In this document: in pieces, positions 6,626 to 15,238 of the stretch
Position numbering within the stretch: the first letter of the stretch is position 1
Layout of the letters: every line of letters starts with the position of its first letter
Assembly (NCBI GenBank): GCA_900538475.1
Contig: UPYT01000022.1
Coordinates: 1 to 58,849 of the forward strand
Reading direction: 5' to 3'
DNA from: an uncultured Clostridium sp.
GTDB taxonomy: Bacteria > Bacillota > Clostridia > Lachnospirales > Lachnospiraceae
Length of the DNA: 58,849 bases
Position numbers and translations under genes: made by a program
Notes under the pieces: generated by a model
Databases searched by the model: none
Seen by the model: only the letters and a program-made list of their open reading frames with translations
Told to the model about the DNA's origin: nothing

Positions 6626-6682
6626 AAGGAATTTCGGCCATTTTAGTAATTATTACTAGAATTAACCGAAGTTCCTTTTTTT
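6626..6682 (+). terminator. Second terminator-like hairpin downstream of the element
   Basis: AAGGAA (6626-6631) and a nearby TTCGG pair with CCGAA and TTCCTT (6672-6677), followed by seven Ts. The long loop contains the palindrome TAGTAATTATTACTA. It may be a back-up or duplicated terminator of the rRNA-tRNA operon. Confidence 0.6.
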
Positions 6683-6708
6683 AGTGGGAAAAGCCGTTTT
6701 GGAACAGG

Positions 6709-6751
6709 TTGGTACACTATAAATCGAAAGATAGTGTACCAATAGTGTACC
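6709..6751. repeat. 12-bp inverted repeat with a third direct copy
   Basis: TTGGTACACTAT (6709-6720) and ATAGTGTACCAA (6731-6742) are perfect complements around a 10-base loop, and ATAGTGTACC recurs at 6742-6751, giving an 11-bp period. The layout resembles integrase arm sites and may be a scar of another element. Between here and 7019 I see no convincing gene. Confidence 0.6.
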
Positions 6752-6964
6752 GGAAAGCAAGAAAAAATGTAGTTCAGAAATTTTTCTGGGCTATCCTGAT
6801 ACTACCTTTTCCATAAGTAATTCAGGTAAAGATCTAAAACATATGATGGAGATACTTGGTGCAAGCGGAGAAGCTTTCAAATTACAATCTCTCGTGTTAA
6901 AAAAACGAATATGGACATGATTGTTGTAGGGATGTACCTGATTGTAGAGTTAAGGCTGCAGATG

Positions 6965-6973
6965 TGCTATAAT
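6965..6973 (+). promoter_or_regulatory. Extended -10 promoter element
   Basis: TGCTATAAT fits an extended -10 motif (TGnTATAAT), 47 bases before the start codon at 7020. No convincing -35 is visible at 17 bp, which extended -10 promoters can do without. Confidence 0.5.
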
Positions 6974-7019
6974 AAAACCGCTGCAGGAGAATATAAAAGA
7001 GAATAAAGGAGGATATGGA

Positions 7020-7427
7020 ATGATAGTAATGCTTTGTGTCGATGACAAATATGGAATGATGTTTAACTGCCGCCGTCAGTCTCAAGACAGAGTGCTGCGG
7101 GAGCGGATGCAGAAGCTGACTGGTGGAAAGCCCCTGTGGATGAATGCATACAGCAAGAAGCAGTTTGAGGACAGCTCCAATATTTGTGTGTCGGAAGAAT
7201 ATCTGGAGCATGCAGAGACAGGAGAGTATTGTTTTGTGGAGGATCAGGATATTACTCCTTATGCAGCGCGCATTGAAAAGATAATACTTTTCCGGTGGAA
7301 CAGAACATATCCTGCAGATGCTTATTTTAATTTTGAACTGCTGTCTTCCGGGTGGATATTAAAAGAAACAGAAGAGTTTGAAGGCTCTTCTCACGAAAAA
7401 ATTACTGAAGAGGTTTATACACGATGA
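7020..7427 (+). CDS. Small conserved protein of unknown function
   Basis: This 135-residue protein begins MIVMLCVDDKYGMMFNCRRQ and contains EYCFVEDQDITPYAARIEKI. Similar proteins are common in Lachnospiraceae, and some carry a 'ribonuclease Z' label that the sequence does not support, because no metallo-beta-lactamase motif is present. It has no signal peptide or membrane segment. ATG 7020 lies 7 bases after AAGGAGG; an out-of-frame ATG at 7015 is ignored. Its stop overlaps the start of the nuclease lipoprotein gene, so the two are probably translated together. Confidence 0.8.
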   Translation: MIVMLCVDDKYGMMFNCRRQSQDRVLRERMQKLTGGKPLWMNAYSKKQFEDSSNICVSEEYLEHAETGEYCFVEDQDITPYAARIEKIILFRWNRTYPADAYFNFELLSSGWILKETEEFEGSSHEKITEEVYTR

Positions 7428-8341
7428 GAAATGCAATGAAAAAGAAGCTCCTTTCCCTGTTGTTTGTTTTGATGCTGTTTTTGTGCAGCTGCGGCTCCGG
7501 ATCCGATTCTCTGGCCGGTTCTCGTCCTGGCAGTCCAGTTTCTGGAGAAGGGTCATCAAGTGGTGAATTTTCCTATGATCAGGTACCGGAATATGACGGA
7601 CAGCCCTATGCTGTGATCAATAACAATGTGCCGTATTTTAAGGAGTCTGATTTTTCAGAAGAGTCTTTTGAACAATACAGTGAGCTGGATGAGCTGGGAC
7701 GATGTGGAACAGCGTTTGCCAATGTAGGCATAGATTTGATGCCCACGGAAGGCAGAGGGAATATCGGACAGGTAAAGCCCAGCGGCTGGCAAAGTGTGAA
7801 ATATGATTTTGTAGATGGAAAATATTTGTATAACCGCTGCCATTTGATTGGATTTCAGCTGACTGCGGAAAATGCAAATAAGAAAAATCTGATTACTGGA
7901 ACGCGGTTTATGAATGTGGATGGAATGCTGCCATTTGAAAATATGACAGCAGATTATGTGAAGGAAACGAAGAATCATGTTTTGTACCGGGTAACGCCTG
8001 TTTTTGAAGGGGATAATCTGGTTGCGTCAGGTGTTTTAATGGAGGCCCAGTCCGTTGAGGATCAGGGGGAAGCGATTCAGTTTAATGTTTTTGTATACAA
8101 TGTTCAGCCAGGAGTAGAAATTGATTATGCGACTGGAAATAGCACATTGGCAGGGAATAGCGGGACGACAGAGGAGTCTTCTATTCAGGAGTATGTGCTG
8201 AATAAAAAATCAAAGAAATTCCATAATCCGGATTGCGCCAGTGTAAGCACGATTGAAAAAGACAACAAAGAAAGCTATAAGGGCGCCAGGGAGGAATTGG
8301 TAAAATCCGGATATGAGCCCTGTGGCCGGTGTAAGCCGTGA
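7424..8341 (+). CDS. DNA/RNA non-specific endonuclease lipoprotein with Ada-like zinc motif
   Basis: A lipoprotein signal peptide ends at a lipobox (LFLCSCGSG), so the 305-residue protein should be anchored outside the membrane. The central domain is of the EndA/NucA type: YNRCHLIGFQLTAENANKKN replaces the common DRGHL core, with His as general base and the downstream Asn ligating metal. The C terminus (NKKSKKFHNPDCASVSTIEK ... GYEPCGRCKP) resembles the zinc-binding motif of Ada, with two cysteine clusters. It may degrade extracellular nucleic acid for food or take part in DNA uptake. It overlaps the preceding gene by 4 bp. Confidence 0.88.
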   Translation: MRNAMKKKLLSLLFVLMLFLCSCGSGSDSLAGSRPGSPVSGEGSSSGEFSYDQVPEYDGQPYAVINNNVPYFKESDFSEESFEQYSELDELGRCGTAFANVGIDLMPTEGRGNIGQVKPSGWQSVKYDFVDGKYLYNRCHLIGFQLTAENANKKNLITGTRFMNVDGMLPFENMTADYVKETKNHVLYRVTPVFEGDNLVASGVLMEAQSVEDQGEAIQFNVFVYNVQPGVEIDYATGNSTLAGNSGTTEESSIQEYVLNKKSKKFHNPDCASVSTIEKDNKESYKGAREELVKSGYEPCGRCKP

Positions 8342-8420
8342 AATGCAGCAACATGAGAAGAAGATAGAAATTGGCCGATATGACAATGTTCGGTTTTGAA
8401 AGAATCTATATTTGGTGATG

Positions 8421-8448
8421 AAAAAGTCCTTGATTTCAAGGGCTTTTT
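8421..8448. terminator. Bidirectional terminator
   Basis: AAAAAG-CCTTG pairs with CAAGG-CTTTTT around a short ATTT loop, with A and T tracts on the two sides. It can end the nuclease gene on the plus strand and the XRE pseudogene on the minus strand. Confidence 0.8.
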
Positions 8449-8507
8449 TTCCAGGGGGATTCTCAGAGACGATCAACAACGTCAACAAGGGCCTGGATGA
8501 GGCGGGT

Positions 8508-8701
8508 CTATTTTTCGTACTGCTGTCCGCCGTATTTCTTGGCTTCGGACAGAGACTGGAGAAGAATAGGAGCGTTTTTAGGCAGCTCGTCACGCAGCAG
8601 GTAATCTGCGCTGACAGAAAAGGCCTGACAAATAGAAACAAAGGTTTCAAGTGACATTTTCTAATTCGTTTTCCAATTTCGTAATAATCTAGCTTATTCA
8701 A
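8508..8701 (-). pseudogene. XRE-family regulator with internal deletion
   Basis: A TTG start at 8701 with AGGAG upstream encodes NKLDYYEIGKRIRK, the beginning of a Cro/cI-type HTH domain. At about 8655 the frame breaks and another frame continues MSLETFVSICQAFSVSADYL, then LLRDELPKNAP to a stop at 8508. This is the usual C-terminal part of such regulators. The central helices, including the recognition helix, are missing, so the gene cannot make a working repressor. The rest of 8342-8928 holds only terminators. Confidence 0.75.
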
Positions 8702-8867
8702 TGAAAGTTCTCCTGTTAAGTAATTCAAGTTTATTTTACCGATGTGGCGAAGAAAAGATAATGAACTATAGGAATTATTATTATCTATAAGAATTGAGAG
8801 GTAGAGGGATAGATGACTTTGAGATAAACTTATCACTGAACGATAGACTATTGAGCAAATAAAAAGG

Positions 8868-8915
8868 AGAGGGTGCCATAAAATTACCTGATTTGATAAT
8901 TTTGTGGTACCCTCT
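8868..8915 (-). terminator. Terminator of the DUF1622 gene
   Basis: AGAGGGTGCCATAAAATTA (8868-8886) pairs with its near-perfect complement ending at 8915, with two G-T pairs. On the minus strand a T-rich run (TTTTTATTT) follows, fitting the gene that stops at 8929. Confidence 0.85.
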
Positions 8916-8928
8916 TCCGGTTCAAATT

Positions 8929-9267
8929 TTATTTTTTCAATTCTTCTTTTTTGATATCATTTCTCTCTTCTTTAATCTCCCAGTGAATCAGGAAGGTCAG
9001 CGCCGCCCGCAGGGCAATAATGCCAGCGACGGTGCCGATTTCCTCCCACTGGCGGACAATGACGGTTCTCAGAATCTCGCTGCCCAGCTTAAATTCCAGT
9101 CCCATGGCCAGTCCCTGAGCCAGGACAATCTTCGTATCAGGATGTCTCCGGAGGTATTTGGTAAAGCCGATAATGCCGGATACAATGATGATTCCCACTC
9201 CAATAAATTCAAAGATGATAATCGAAAATTCAACAATATAATGCAGCAGCACTTCCAGTGCTTCCAT
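8929..9267 (-). CDS. DUF1622 membrane protein
   Basis: This 112-residue protein has three hydrophobic segments (IVEFSIIIFEFIGVGIIIV, the LAQGLAMGLEFKLGSEI region and IGTVAGIIALRAALTFLIHW). Together with the central RxxxRxxL..GLE..LG sequence this matches the DUF1622 family. Its function is unknown. A strong AGGAGG precedes the start. It lies 14 bp after the TetR gene on the same strand, so it is probably cotranscribed with, and controlled by, that regulator. Confidence 0.85.
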   Translation of the reverse strand: MEALEVLLHYIVEFSIIIFEFIGVGIIIVSGIIGFTKYLRRHPDTKIVLAQGLAMGLEFKLGSEILRTVIVRQWEEIGTVAGIIALRAALTFLIHWEIKEERNDIKKEELKK

Positions 9268-9281
9268 AACAGTTCCTCCTT

Positions 9282-9893
9282 TTATGGCTGTGACAATGTA
9301 TTTTGATTTGGTGCGAAAAAGAAATCCTTTTTTGTAAACTGGCAGATGCTGTCGATAAAGACCTCGGCACTGAACTGATCGGCATGCTCGATGTAGCAGG
9401 TAACAATGTCAAAATACAGATCCGCAGTCAGGCTGGTGAAAATCTGTGCTGGAATTTTCAGCCGATAGCCCTGCTCCTCTGCCGCCAGAACCTTGTCCTG
9501 AAGAATCTGAATCAGCCCCTTGCGAATAATGGGGATCAATTCCCCTTCCTTGTTGGCATTATAGATTTTCTGATACAGAACCCGGTTTTCCTCAATGTGC
9601 CGGAGTAAAATGGTCAGAACCTCCTGCATGGAATCGCTGTCCATAAAGTAAATGACATCCTCTGACAGTCCGATCTCATCGAGAAGCAGTTTCAGACAGT
9701 AGTTGAGAAGCTCATATTTATCTTCAAAATACCGGTAAAAGGTAGAGCGCGAAATCAGAGAGGTGCTGCAGATGTCCGTCAGGGTCACCTGTTCAAAGGG
9801 CAGAGCGGATAACTGTGTCAGCAGCGCTCCTTTTAACAGGGCATAGGTGCGTCGTGCGGTAATGTGTCCCTTCTGTTCAGTAAAACGTCCCAT
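9282..9893 (-). CDS. TetR/AcrR-family transcriptional regulator
   Basis: This 203-residue protein has an N-terminal HTH (FEQVTLTDICSTSLISRSTF then YRYFEDKYELL), the signature of TetR regulators. The C-terminal two thirds should bind a ligand. It is divergent from the MMPL export cluster that starts at 10039, and a palindrome at 9941-9954 lies between them. The family usually represses neighbouring export genes, so control of the transporter is a reasonable inference. AAGGGGGA precedes the ATG at 9893. Confidence 0.9.
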   Translation of the reverse strand: MGRFTEQKGHITARRTYALLKGALLTQLSALPFEQVTLTDICSTSLISRSTFYRYFEDKYELLNYCLKLLLDEIGLSEDVIYFMDSDSMQEVLTILLRHIEENRVLYQKIYNANKEGELIPIIRKGLIQILQDKVLAAEEQGYRLKIPAQIFTSLTADLYFDIVTCYIEHADQFSAEVFIDSICQFTKKDFFFAPNQNTLSQP

Positions 9894-9940
9894 TACAAAT
9901 CCCCCTTAAATGTTTCAATCTGGACAAAAAAGCGTAAAGT

Positions 9941-9954
9941 GTTTCATTTGAAAC
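9941..9954. promoter_or_regulatory. Candidate TetR-family operator
   Basis: GTTTCA-TT-TGAAAC is a perfect 6-bp inverted repeat in the divergent region between the TetR gene and the export cluster. A GTTTCA half-site recurs at 9912-9917. Its role as the operator is inferred from position. Confidence 0.5.
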
Positions 9955-9974
9955 GTCTTAAATAAAAGTGATAC

Positions 9975-10003
9975 TTGAGTATTTTAGCATAAGAATGGAT
10001 AAT
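9975..10003 (+). promoter_or_regulatory. Promoter of the export cluster
   Basis: TTGAGT (9975-9980), a 17-bp spacer and GATAAT (9998-10003), 35 bases before the start codon at 10039. The palindrome 9941-9954 lies about 20 bp upstream of the -35. Confidence 0.6.
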
Positions 10004-10038
10004 AGTGCAATAAAACAAGAGTGTTACCGGAGGTTTTT

Positions 10039-10827
10039 ATGAATATTTTACGGAATAGATGGAAACAAATGCAGCTGCGGCTGTTATTAAGTGTCTTAGT
10101 TTTGATGGGAATTGGCGCTGGTTTTTGTGAAGCAGCGTGGGCTGATGCAGCTGTGGAAGAGGTGGAAGAGCCAGGGCGGGAATCAGCCCGCGGCAGCTGG
10201 CAGCAGGAGGAAGGCGCCTGGTATTTTATTCTTCCTGATGGAACAAAAAACAGGGAGGATGTGATTTGGCAGAATGCGCTGTATGCGTTTTATTATGACG
10301 GCTCTTTAAAGTCAGCTCAGTGGATACCCAATACAGGCGGAGGCGCATATCCTGTATTTTGCTATGATGCAGAAACACAGGAGCTGTTCGATCAGCTGAA
10401 TGAAGAAAAGAGGGATATCTTTTTTGAGGAGCATCCAGAACGAGAGGACAGCTGGGACGGAGATGAGAAGATACAATACGATCGCTATGCTGGTTTTCTG
10501 ATGGATGCAAGACTGAATGAAGCAGCGTCTCACAGACTGGAGCTTGCTCTGGAAAATGGATATTCCGGAGATTCTATACCGGGGGAGGGAACCCTGAAGG
10601 AGTATCTGGAAACCGTTCCTTATCGGAAAAATGCGGCTGCTCAGGAGCTGTATATCCGGGGAAGAGAGGATGCAGAGGATGCCTTTTCCAGAATCATGGC
10701 AAAGACACAGATGCGGTATGATTCTACAGAGAAGCGGAGATATTCCCTAGGATATTACCGGCGGATAGGCATGGCCCATGCTGAGAAGGACGGTGAACAG
10801 TATTTTATGGTGATTCTGATGAGATAG
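10039..10827 (+). CDS. Secreted protein of unknown function, possible CAP-like fold
   Basis: A signal peptide (LRLLLSVLVLMGIGAGFCEA) leads a 262-residue protein. Residues about 45-95 have an aromatic-rich stretch (SWQQEEGAWYFILPDG), reminiscent of wall repeats. The C-terminal 110 residues contain LNEAASHRLELALENGY and end in IGMAHAEKDGEQYFMVIL, a pattern reminiscent of the closing strands of CAP/SCP domains. That is a weak resemblance only. ATG 10039 is chosen because GGAGG lies 5 bases before it; the upstream GTG at 10021 has no binding site. It opens a probable operon with the MMPL gene 17 bp downstream. Confidence 0.7.
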   Translation: MNILRNRWKQMQLRLLLSVLVLMGIGAGFCEAAWADAAVEEVEEPGRESARGSWQQEEGAWYFILPDGTKNREDVIWQNALYAFYYDGSLKSAQWIPNTGGGAYPVFCYDAETQELFDQLNEEKRDIFFEEHPEREDSWDGDEKIQYDRYAGFLMDARLNEAASHRLELALENGYSGDSIPGEGTLKEYLETVPYRKNAAAQELYIRGREDAEDAFSRIMAKTQMRYDSTEKRRYSLGYYRRIGMAHAEKDGEQYFMVILMR

Positions 10828-10844
10828 AGTGAGGAGTGAAGCTT

Positions 10845-13112
10845 ATGGACAGAAAGTGGGCAGACAGCCTGAGGGAAAAGCTGCATTGGAAAAAGAAGAA
10901 TAAAACAGAAAATGCTCAGGAATCAGGAGATGGGCAGAGCAGAACTCCTGCAGAGGTTCTTGCCAGATTTATTATTGAGAAGCGGGCGCTGATTGAAAGC
11001 ATTTTTGTGGCAGGGTGTATTTTTTCGATCATTGCCATGTGCTTTGTAAATGTCAATTACGATCTGACAAAGTATGTGCCCTCCTATACTCAGTCCAGCC
11101 AGGGGCTGGATAAGATGAAAGAGGAGTTTGGATATCCGGGAACGGCACGGCTGATGATTAAGGATGTCAGCCTTTATGAGGCGAAAATGTATAAGGATCA
11201 GCTGGCTGCAGTAGATGGAGTGGATCAGATTCTCTGGTGTGATACAACCGTGAATGTCTATGCCGGGGAGGATTTTGTCAATCTCGATGATATTAAGGAT
11301 TATTATAAAGATGGCTGCGCAGTTATGGATATTACGTTTGAAGAGGAGTCGGATTCTCCCAGAACGGAGCGGGCCATTGACGAGATGAAGGCCATTACCG
11401 GAGATAAGGGCTGTTATGTGGGAATGGCAGTGCAGAACAAGTCTTTGATCGAGACAACAGCCAGAGAGATGGGCAGAATCCTTGTTGTTGCAGTGCTTAT
11501 GATTCTGGCAGTGCTTTGCCTTGCCACAACCGCCTGGACAGAGCCGATTCTGTTTATGATGGTGATGGGCGTGGCAGTTCTTCTGAATAAGGGAACCAAT
11601 ATTTTCCTTGGAACGATTTCTTTTCTGACGGATAACGTGGCGATTATTCTTCAGCTGGCAACCTCCATGGACTATTCCATTTTCCTTCTGGACGCTTTTA
11701 TGAGCTGGAGAGACACGGGACTTTCTGAGGAAGAGGCCATTGTGAAGGCGGTTGAGGAAGCGATTAATTCGATTTTTGCCAGCAGCCTGACAACAGTAGT
11801 CGGTTTTCTGGCATTGGTGACCATGAAGTTTAATATCGGCTTTGATATGGGACTGGTGCTGGCAAAGGGAATTGTATTCAGCCTTCTGTCTGTGGTATTT
11901 TTCATGCCGGCCATGATTTTAAAATTCACGAAACTGAATGACAGAACAAAGCACCGTTCCTTTTTTCCGGATTTTACGAAGCTGGGAAAGGGCGTATTTA
12001 AAATCAGATATGCTGTTTTGATTGGAGTTCTTCTGATTACGCCTCCGGCTTATGTAGCTCAGGGCATGAATCATTTTCTTTATGGAAACAGCGCAGTCGG
12101 CGGGGCAAAGGGAACACAGGTTTATGAGGATGATCAGGAGATTACGGCAAGGTTTGGACGCAGTAATATGCTGCTTTTGATTTATCCCAATAACGATATG
12201 GTAGCGGAACGGCGGCTTTCTGATGAACTGGAGGATCTGCCCTATGTAAAAAGTGTAACCTCCATGGCAAATACCCTTCCGGAGGGAGTTCCGGAGGAGT
12301 TCCTTCCAGAATCAGCTACGAGCCTTCTTCACAAAAACGATACCGCCCGGATGCTGATATACATAAGAACAAAGGGAGAAAGTGATATTGCTTTCCAGTG
12401 TACGGATCAGATTCGGGATATTATGAAGAAATATTATCCGGAAGAGTCCTATGTGGTGGGGGAGACTCCGTCTACTCAGGATATTAAGGTTACGATTACA
12501 GAAGACAATACCCGAGTGAATGTGCTGTCGCTGCTGGGCGTATTTATGGTTGTTATGTTCAGCTTCCATTCCGTTTTGATTCCTCTTGTGGTCATGATTC
12601 CTATTGAGGTGGCAATTTTCCTGAATATGGCGATTCCGTATATTCAGGGTGTGGATATGGTGTATATGGGCTATATCATTGTCAGCAGTATTCAGCTGGG
12701 CGCGACTGTGGATTATTCTATTCTGCTGACTAACAACTATATTGCAAAGCGGAAGCTCCTTCCGAAAAAGGAGGCCTGTATTGAGGCGGTTACCCGCTCC
12801 TGTTCGTCTATTTTTACTTCGGGAACGATTATTACTCTGGCAGGCTACATTGTGCATTTTATTTCTACGACAGCAGCGATTGGAGATCTGGGACATCTCA
12901 TTGGCCGGGGCGGTCTGCTTAGTGTGATGCTGGTTCTGACCCTTCTTCCGGCGCTTTTGGTACTCTGTGATCCGCTGATTATTGAAAAGGACTGGAAAAA
13001 GCCGGGAAGAAAAATCAGAGAGCATTACGGGGTGCGCCGTCATCAGTTCCACGAACGGGCGGAGCGGATTCGAGAGTTGGGAAACCGATGGAAAAATGAG
13101 CGGGATGTGTAA
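10845..13112 (+). CDS. MMPL/RND-family transporter
   Basis: This 755-residue membrane protein has the duplicated RND architecture. Each half has one membrane helix, an extracellular loop of about 150 residues and then five helices. Family motifs occur in both halves: SMDYSIFLLDAFMSWRD and TVDYSILLTNNYIAKR. Such proteins use the proton gradient to export lipids, peptides or drugs. GAGGAG lies 8 bases before ATG 10845, so the GTG at 10836 is rejected. Neighbours are a secreted protein before and a secreted coiled-coil protein after, suggesting an envelope export complex. Confidence 0.92.
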   Translation: MDRKWADSLREKLHWKKKNKTENAQESGDGQSRTPAEVLARFIIEKRALIESIFVAGCIFSIIAMCFVNVNYDLTKYVPSYTQSSQGLDKMKEEFGYPGTARLMIKDVSLYEAKMYKDQLAAVDGVDQILWCDTTVNVYAGEDFVNLDDIKDYYKDGCAVMDITFEEESDSPRTERAIDEMKAITGDKGCYVGMAVQNKSLIETTAREMGRILVVAVLMILAVLCLATTAWTEPILFMMVMGVAVLLNKGTNIFLGTISFLTDNVAIILQLATSMDYSIFLLDAFMSWRDTGLSEEEAIVKAVEEAINSIFASSLTTVVGFLALVTMKFNIGFDMGLVLAKGIVFSLLSVVFFMPAMILKFTKLNDRTKHRSFFPDFTKLGKGVFKIRYAVLIGVLLITPPAYVAQGMNHFLYGNSAVGGAKGTQVYEDDQEITARFGRSNMLLLIYPNNDMVAERRLSDELEDLPYVKSVTSMANTLPEGVPEEFLPESATSLLHKNDTARMLIYIRTKGESDIAFQCTDQIRDIMKKYYPEESYVVGETPSTQDIKVTITEDNTRVNVLSLLGVFMVVMFSFHSVLIPLVVMIPIEVAIFLNMAIPYIQGVDMVYMGYIIVSSIQLGATVDYSILLTNNYIAKRKLLPKKEACIEAVTRSCSSIFTSGTIITLAGYIVHFISTTAAIGDLGHLIGRGGLLSVMLVLTLLPALLVLCDPLIIEKDWKKPGRKIREHYGVRRHQFHERAERIRELGNRWKNERDV

Positions 13113-13130
13113 AGGACAGGAGGTAAGGAC

Positions 13131-15224
13131 ATGGAATATAAATATAAAAGAATCGGAGCCGGAGCGCTGGCAGTTGTGATGGCCTGCACTGGGATCCAGC
13201 TTCCGGCATATGGCAAAGAGGCCGCTGTGACAGTGGATGAGGCCATGTATGTGAATCTGGATTATTATGGAAGACTGGACACAGTCAATGTGGTAAAGAG
13301 CTGTAGTCTGAACGGGCAGAAGACATTTACTGATTATGGAAATTATCTGGATGTAATCAATATGACAGATTATACAGAGCCTCAGTTGGAGAAGGGCTCT
13401 GTAACCTGGAATTTTCCGGAGCAAGAGTCAAATCGTTTTTATTATAAATGTAAACTGGATGCAGAGCAGGTAGAGCTTCCTTGGAATTTTGATATTTCTT
13501 ATAAATTAAACGGAGTCCCTGTTAATGGAGAACAGCTGGCGGGCGCATCGGGGTTGGTTGAAATTCACATAGATGCCAGGGCAAATGACCATGCGCTGGA
13601 GTATTATCGCAACAATATGATGCTGGCAGCTGGGGTGATGGTGGACTTGAATGACTGCTACAGCCTGGAGGCAGAGGGAGCGCAGATTCAGAATATGGGA
13701 AGTCAGACTGCTGCGGTATTTACAGCTTTGCCGGGGGAAGATGGAGACTACACCATACGAATTGGTTCAGACAGCTTTGAAATGAACGGTGTATTTATGG
13801 CAATGATTCCCGGAACAACGGACTCGCTGGAACATGTGGTGGATTTGAAGGACGCGAAGGATACCTGGAAGGAGTCTGGCGATCAGTTTTATGACAGTAT
13901 GGAGCAGATGGCCCTTTCTGTTGAGGCTATGCGGGACAGTGTAAATGAGCTGCAGAAGGGTCTGGGTTCTGCTGAGGAAGCAAGAAAGGTCTGGAGTGGT
14001 TCTAAGGACAGTATTCTGGCAGGAAATGATCAGGTGCTGGAGGCATTGACTCAGGTATCCCAGCAGATGGAGGTAATGATTCCTCATATTGAGACGGCGA
14101 AGGAAGCGGCAGATGTGGTTCATGACAGTATGGGGGATATTGTAAATTCCATGCGGGAAATGCAGGATCCTTTACAGAAGCTGAACCATGCTCTGAAGGG
14201 GATTCAGAGCGGAGCAGAGGATCTGTCTGGAAATGTTTCTGCACTGAATGCTCTGATGCAGCAGCTGATTGCGTTGGATGCCGAGCTGCAGGCAAGTGAG
14301 CAGGTATACATAACAGAGCTGGGACAGCTGGCAGGCAGTCTGGAGCAGATTGGAAAGGACTATCAGATGCCGGAAACAGAGAAAGAGGAGGTAGAGCTGG
14401 AAAATGATCTTCCTCAGACTGCAACATCCTCCGACGCAGCGCTCAGAACGGGACTTGGGATTTCTTCTCATGAGGCGCCGAGGGTAGGGGCAGGTGTTAC
14501 CATGGATACGTCAGAACTGATTCAGGCGCTGATGCAGAAAAAAGCAGCTCTGGAAAAGCTTTCTGCAGCCAGCAGTAAGCTGGCTTCTCAGATGAAGGAA
14601 CTTTTGGAGGATGGGGCGGATGCTTCCCGGTATATGGCAGAGCTGACAGAATGTCTGGATTTTCTGATAGAAGACGGGACAGCACTTTATGATTCGCTTG
14701 ATATGTATTATCCAGATTTGCAGGCTTCTCTTGATGATACAGAGGAGCTGGTAAACAGAACGACAGATGCATTGAATCAGGGAATCAGTACAGCGGCGAT
14801 TCTGCAGCAGACCTTGAAGGAAAGCAGCAACCATATGGATGCGGCAGCCAGAGACAGCATTCGCGGTACGATGGATATGCTGGATAAAAGTCTGAGTGTG
14901 TTAGACAGCACGACAGCCATGCGGCAGGCAGGGCGGACAATGAAGGACACTCTGGACCGAGAATGGGACGATTTGGAAGAGGATACACGATTTTTAAATA
15001 TGGATCCAAATGCAGAGAAGATTTCTTTTACATCAGAGAAAAATCAGGAGCCGGAATCTCTGCAGATTGTTCTGAGAACAGAAGAAATCAGCCTGGATGA
15101 TGATGATGAACTGATGGATGCGGAGGCAGCAGCAGGGGAAATCACAGAAAGTCCTCTGCGAAGAATGTGGAATGTGTTGGTAAAAATGTGTAAGGCAATT
15201 GTAGAAATTTTTAAAAACAGATAA
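13131..15224 (+). CDS. Secreted coiled-coil protein, partner of the MMPL transporter
   Basis: This 697-residue protein has a signal peptide (GALAVVMACTGIQLPAYG), a beta-rich N-terminal region to about residue 240, then long heptad-rich helices (residues about 245-620) with many Gln, Leu and Met. The C terminus has a short amphipathic segment (MWNVLVKMCKAIVEIFKNR). The pattern resembles the extracytoplasmic helical domains of YhgE/Pip-type proteins, though without their membrane helices. It follows the transporter gene by 18 bp. I infer a periplasmic-like adaptor role at the cell surface. Confidence 0.75.
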   Translation: MEYKYKRIGAGALAVVMACTGIQLPAYGKEAAVTVDEAMYVNLDYYGRLDTVNVVKSCSLNGQKTFTDYGNYLDVINMTDYTEPQLEKGSVTWNFPEQESNRFYYKCKLDAEQVELPWNFDISYKLNGVPVNGEQLAGASGLVEIHIDARANDHALEYYRNNMMLAAGVMVDLNDCYSLEAEGAQIQNMGSQTAAVFTALPGEDGDYTIRIGSDSFEMNGVFMAMIPGTTDSLEHVVDLKDAKDTWKESGDQFYDSMEQMALSVEAMRDSVNELQKGLGSAEEARKVWSGSKDSILAGNDQVLEALTQVSQQMEVMIPHIETAKEAADVVHDSMGDIVNSMREMQDPLQKLNHALKGIQSGAEDLSGNVSALNALMQQLIALDAELQASEQVYITELGQLAGSLEQIGKDYQMPETEKEEVELENDLPQTATSSDAALRTGLGISSHEAPRVGAGVTMDTSELIQALMQKKAALEKLSAASSKLASQMKELLEDGADASRYMAELTECLDFLIEDGTALYDSLDMYYPDLQASLDDTEELVNRTTDALNQGISTAAILQQTLKESSNHMDAAARDSIRGTMDMLDKSLSVLDSTTAMRQAGRTMKDTLDREWDDLEEDTRFLNMDPNAEKISFTSEKNQEPESLQIVLRTEEISLDDDDELMDAEAAAGEITESPLRRMWNVLVKMCKAIVEIFKNR

Positions 15225-15238
15225 TGGGGTGAGTTTCC

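Noticed and set aside
6731..6970. An open stretch reading SNSGKDLKHMMEILGASGEAF
   Set aside because: No start with a binding site, no family I recognise, and its context is element debris. It may be a fragment of a lost gene but cannot be shown.
8210..8836. A 208-codon minus-strand frame
   Set aside because: Its middle part matches only the first piece of the XRE pseudogene; the rest is the opposite strand of the nuclease gene and non-coding DNA.
12312..13424. A 370-codon minus-strand frame
   Set aside because: It lies opposite the MMPL and coiled-coil genes, whose reading frames are clearly real, and its protein is rich in His, Ile and Asn as expected of an antisense shadow.
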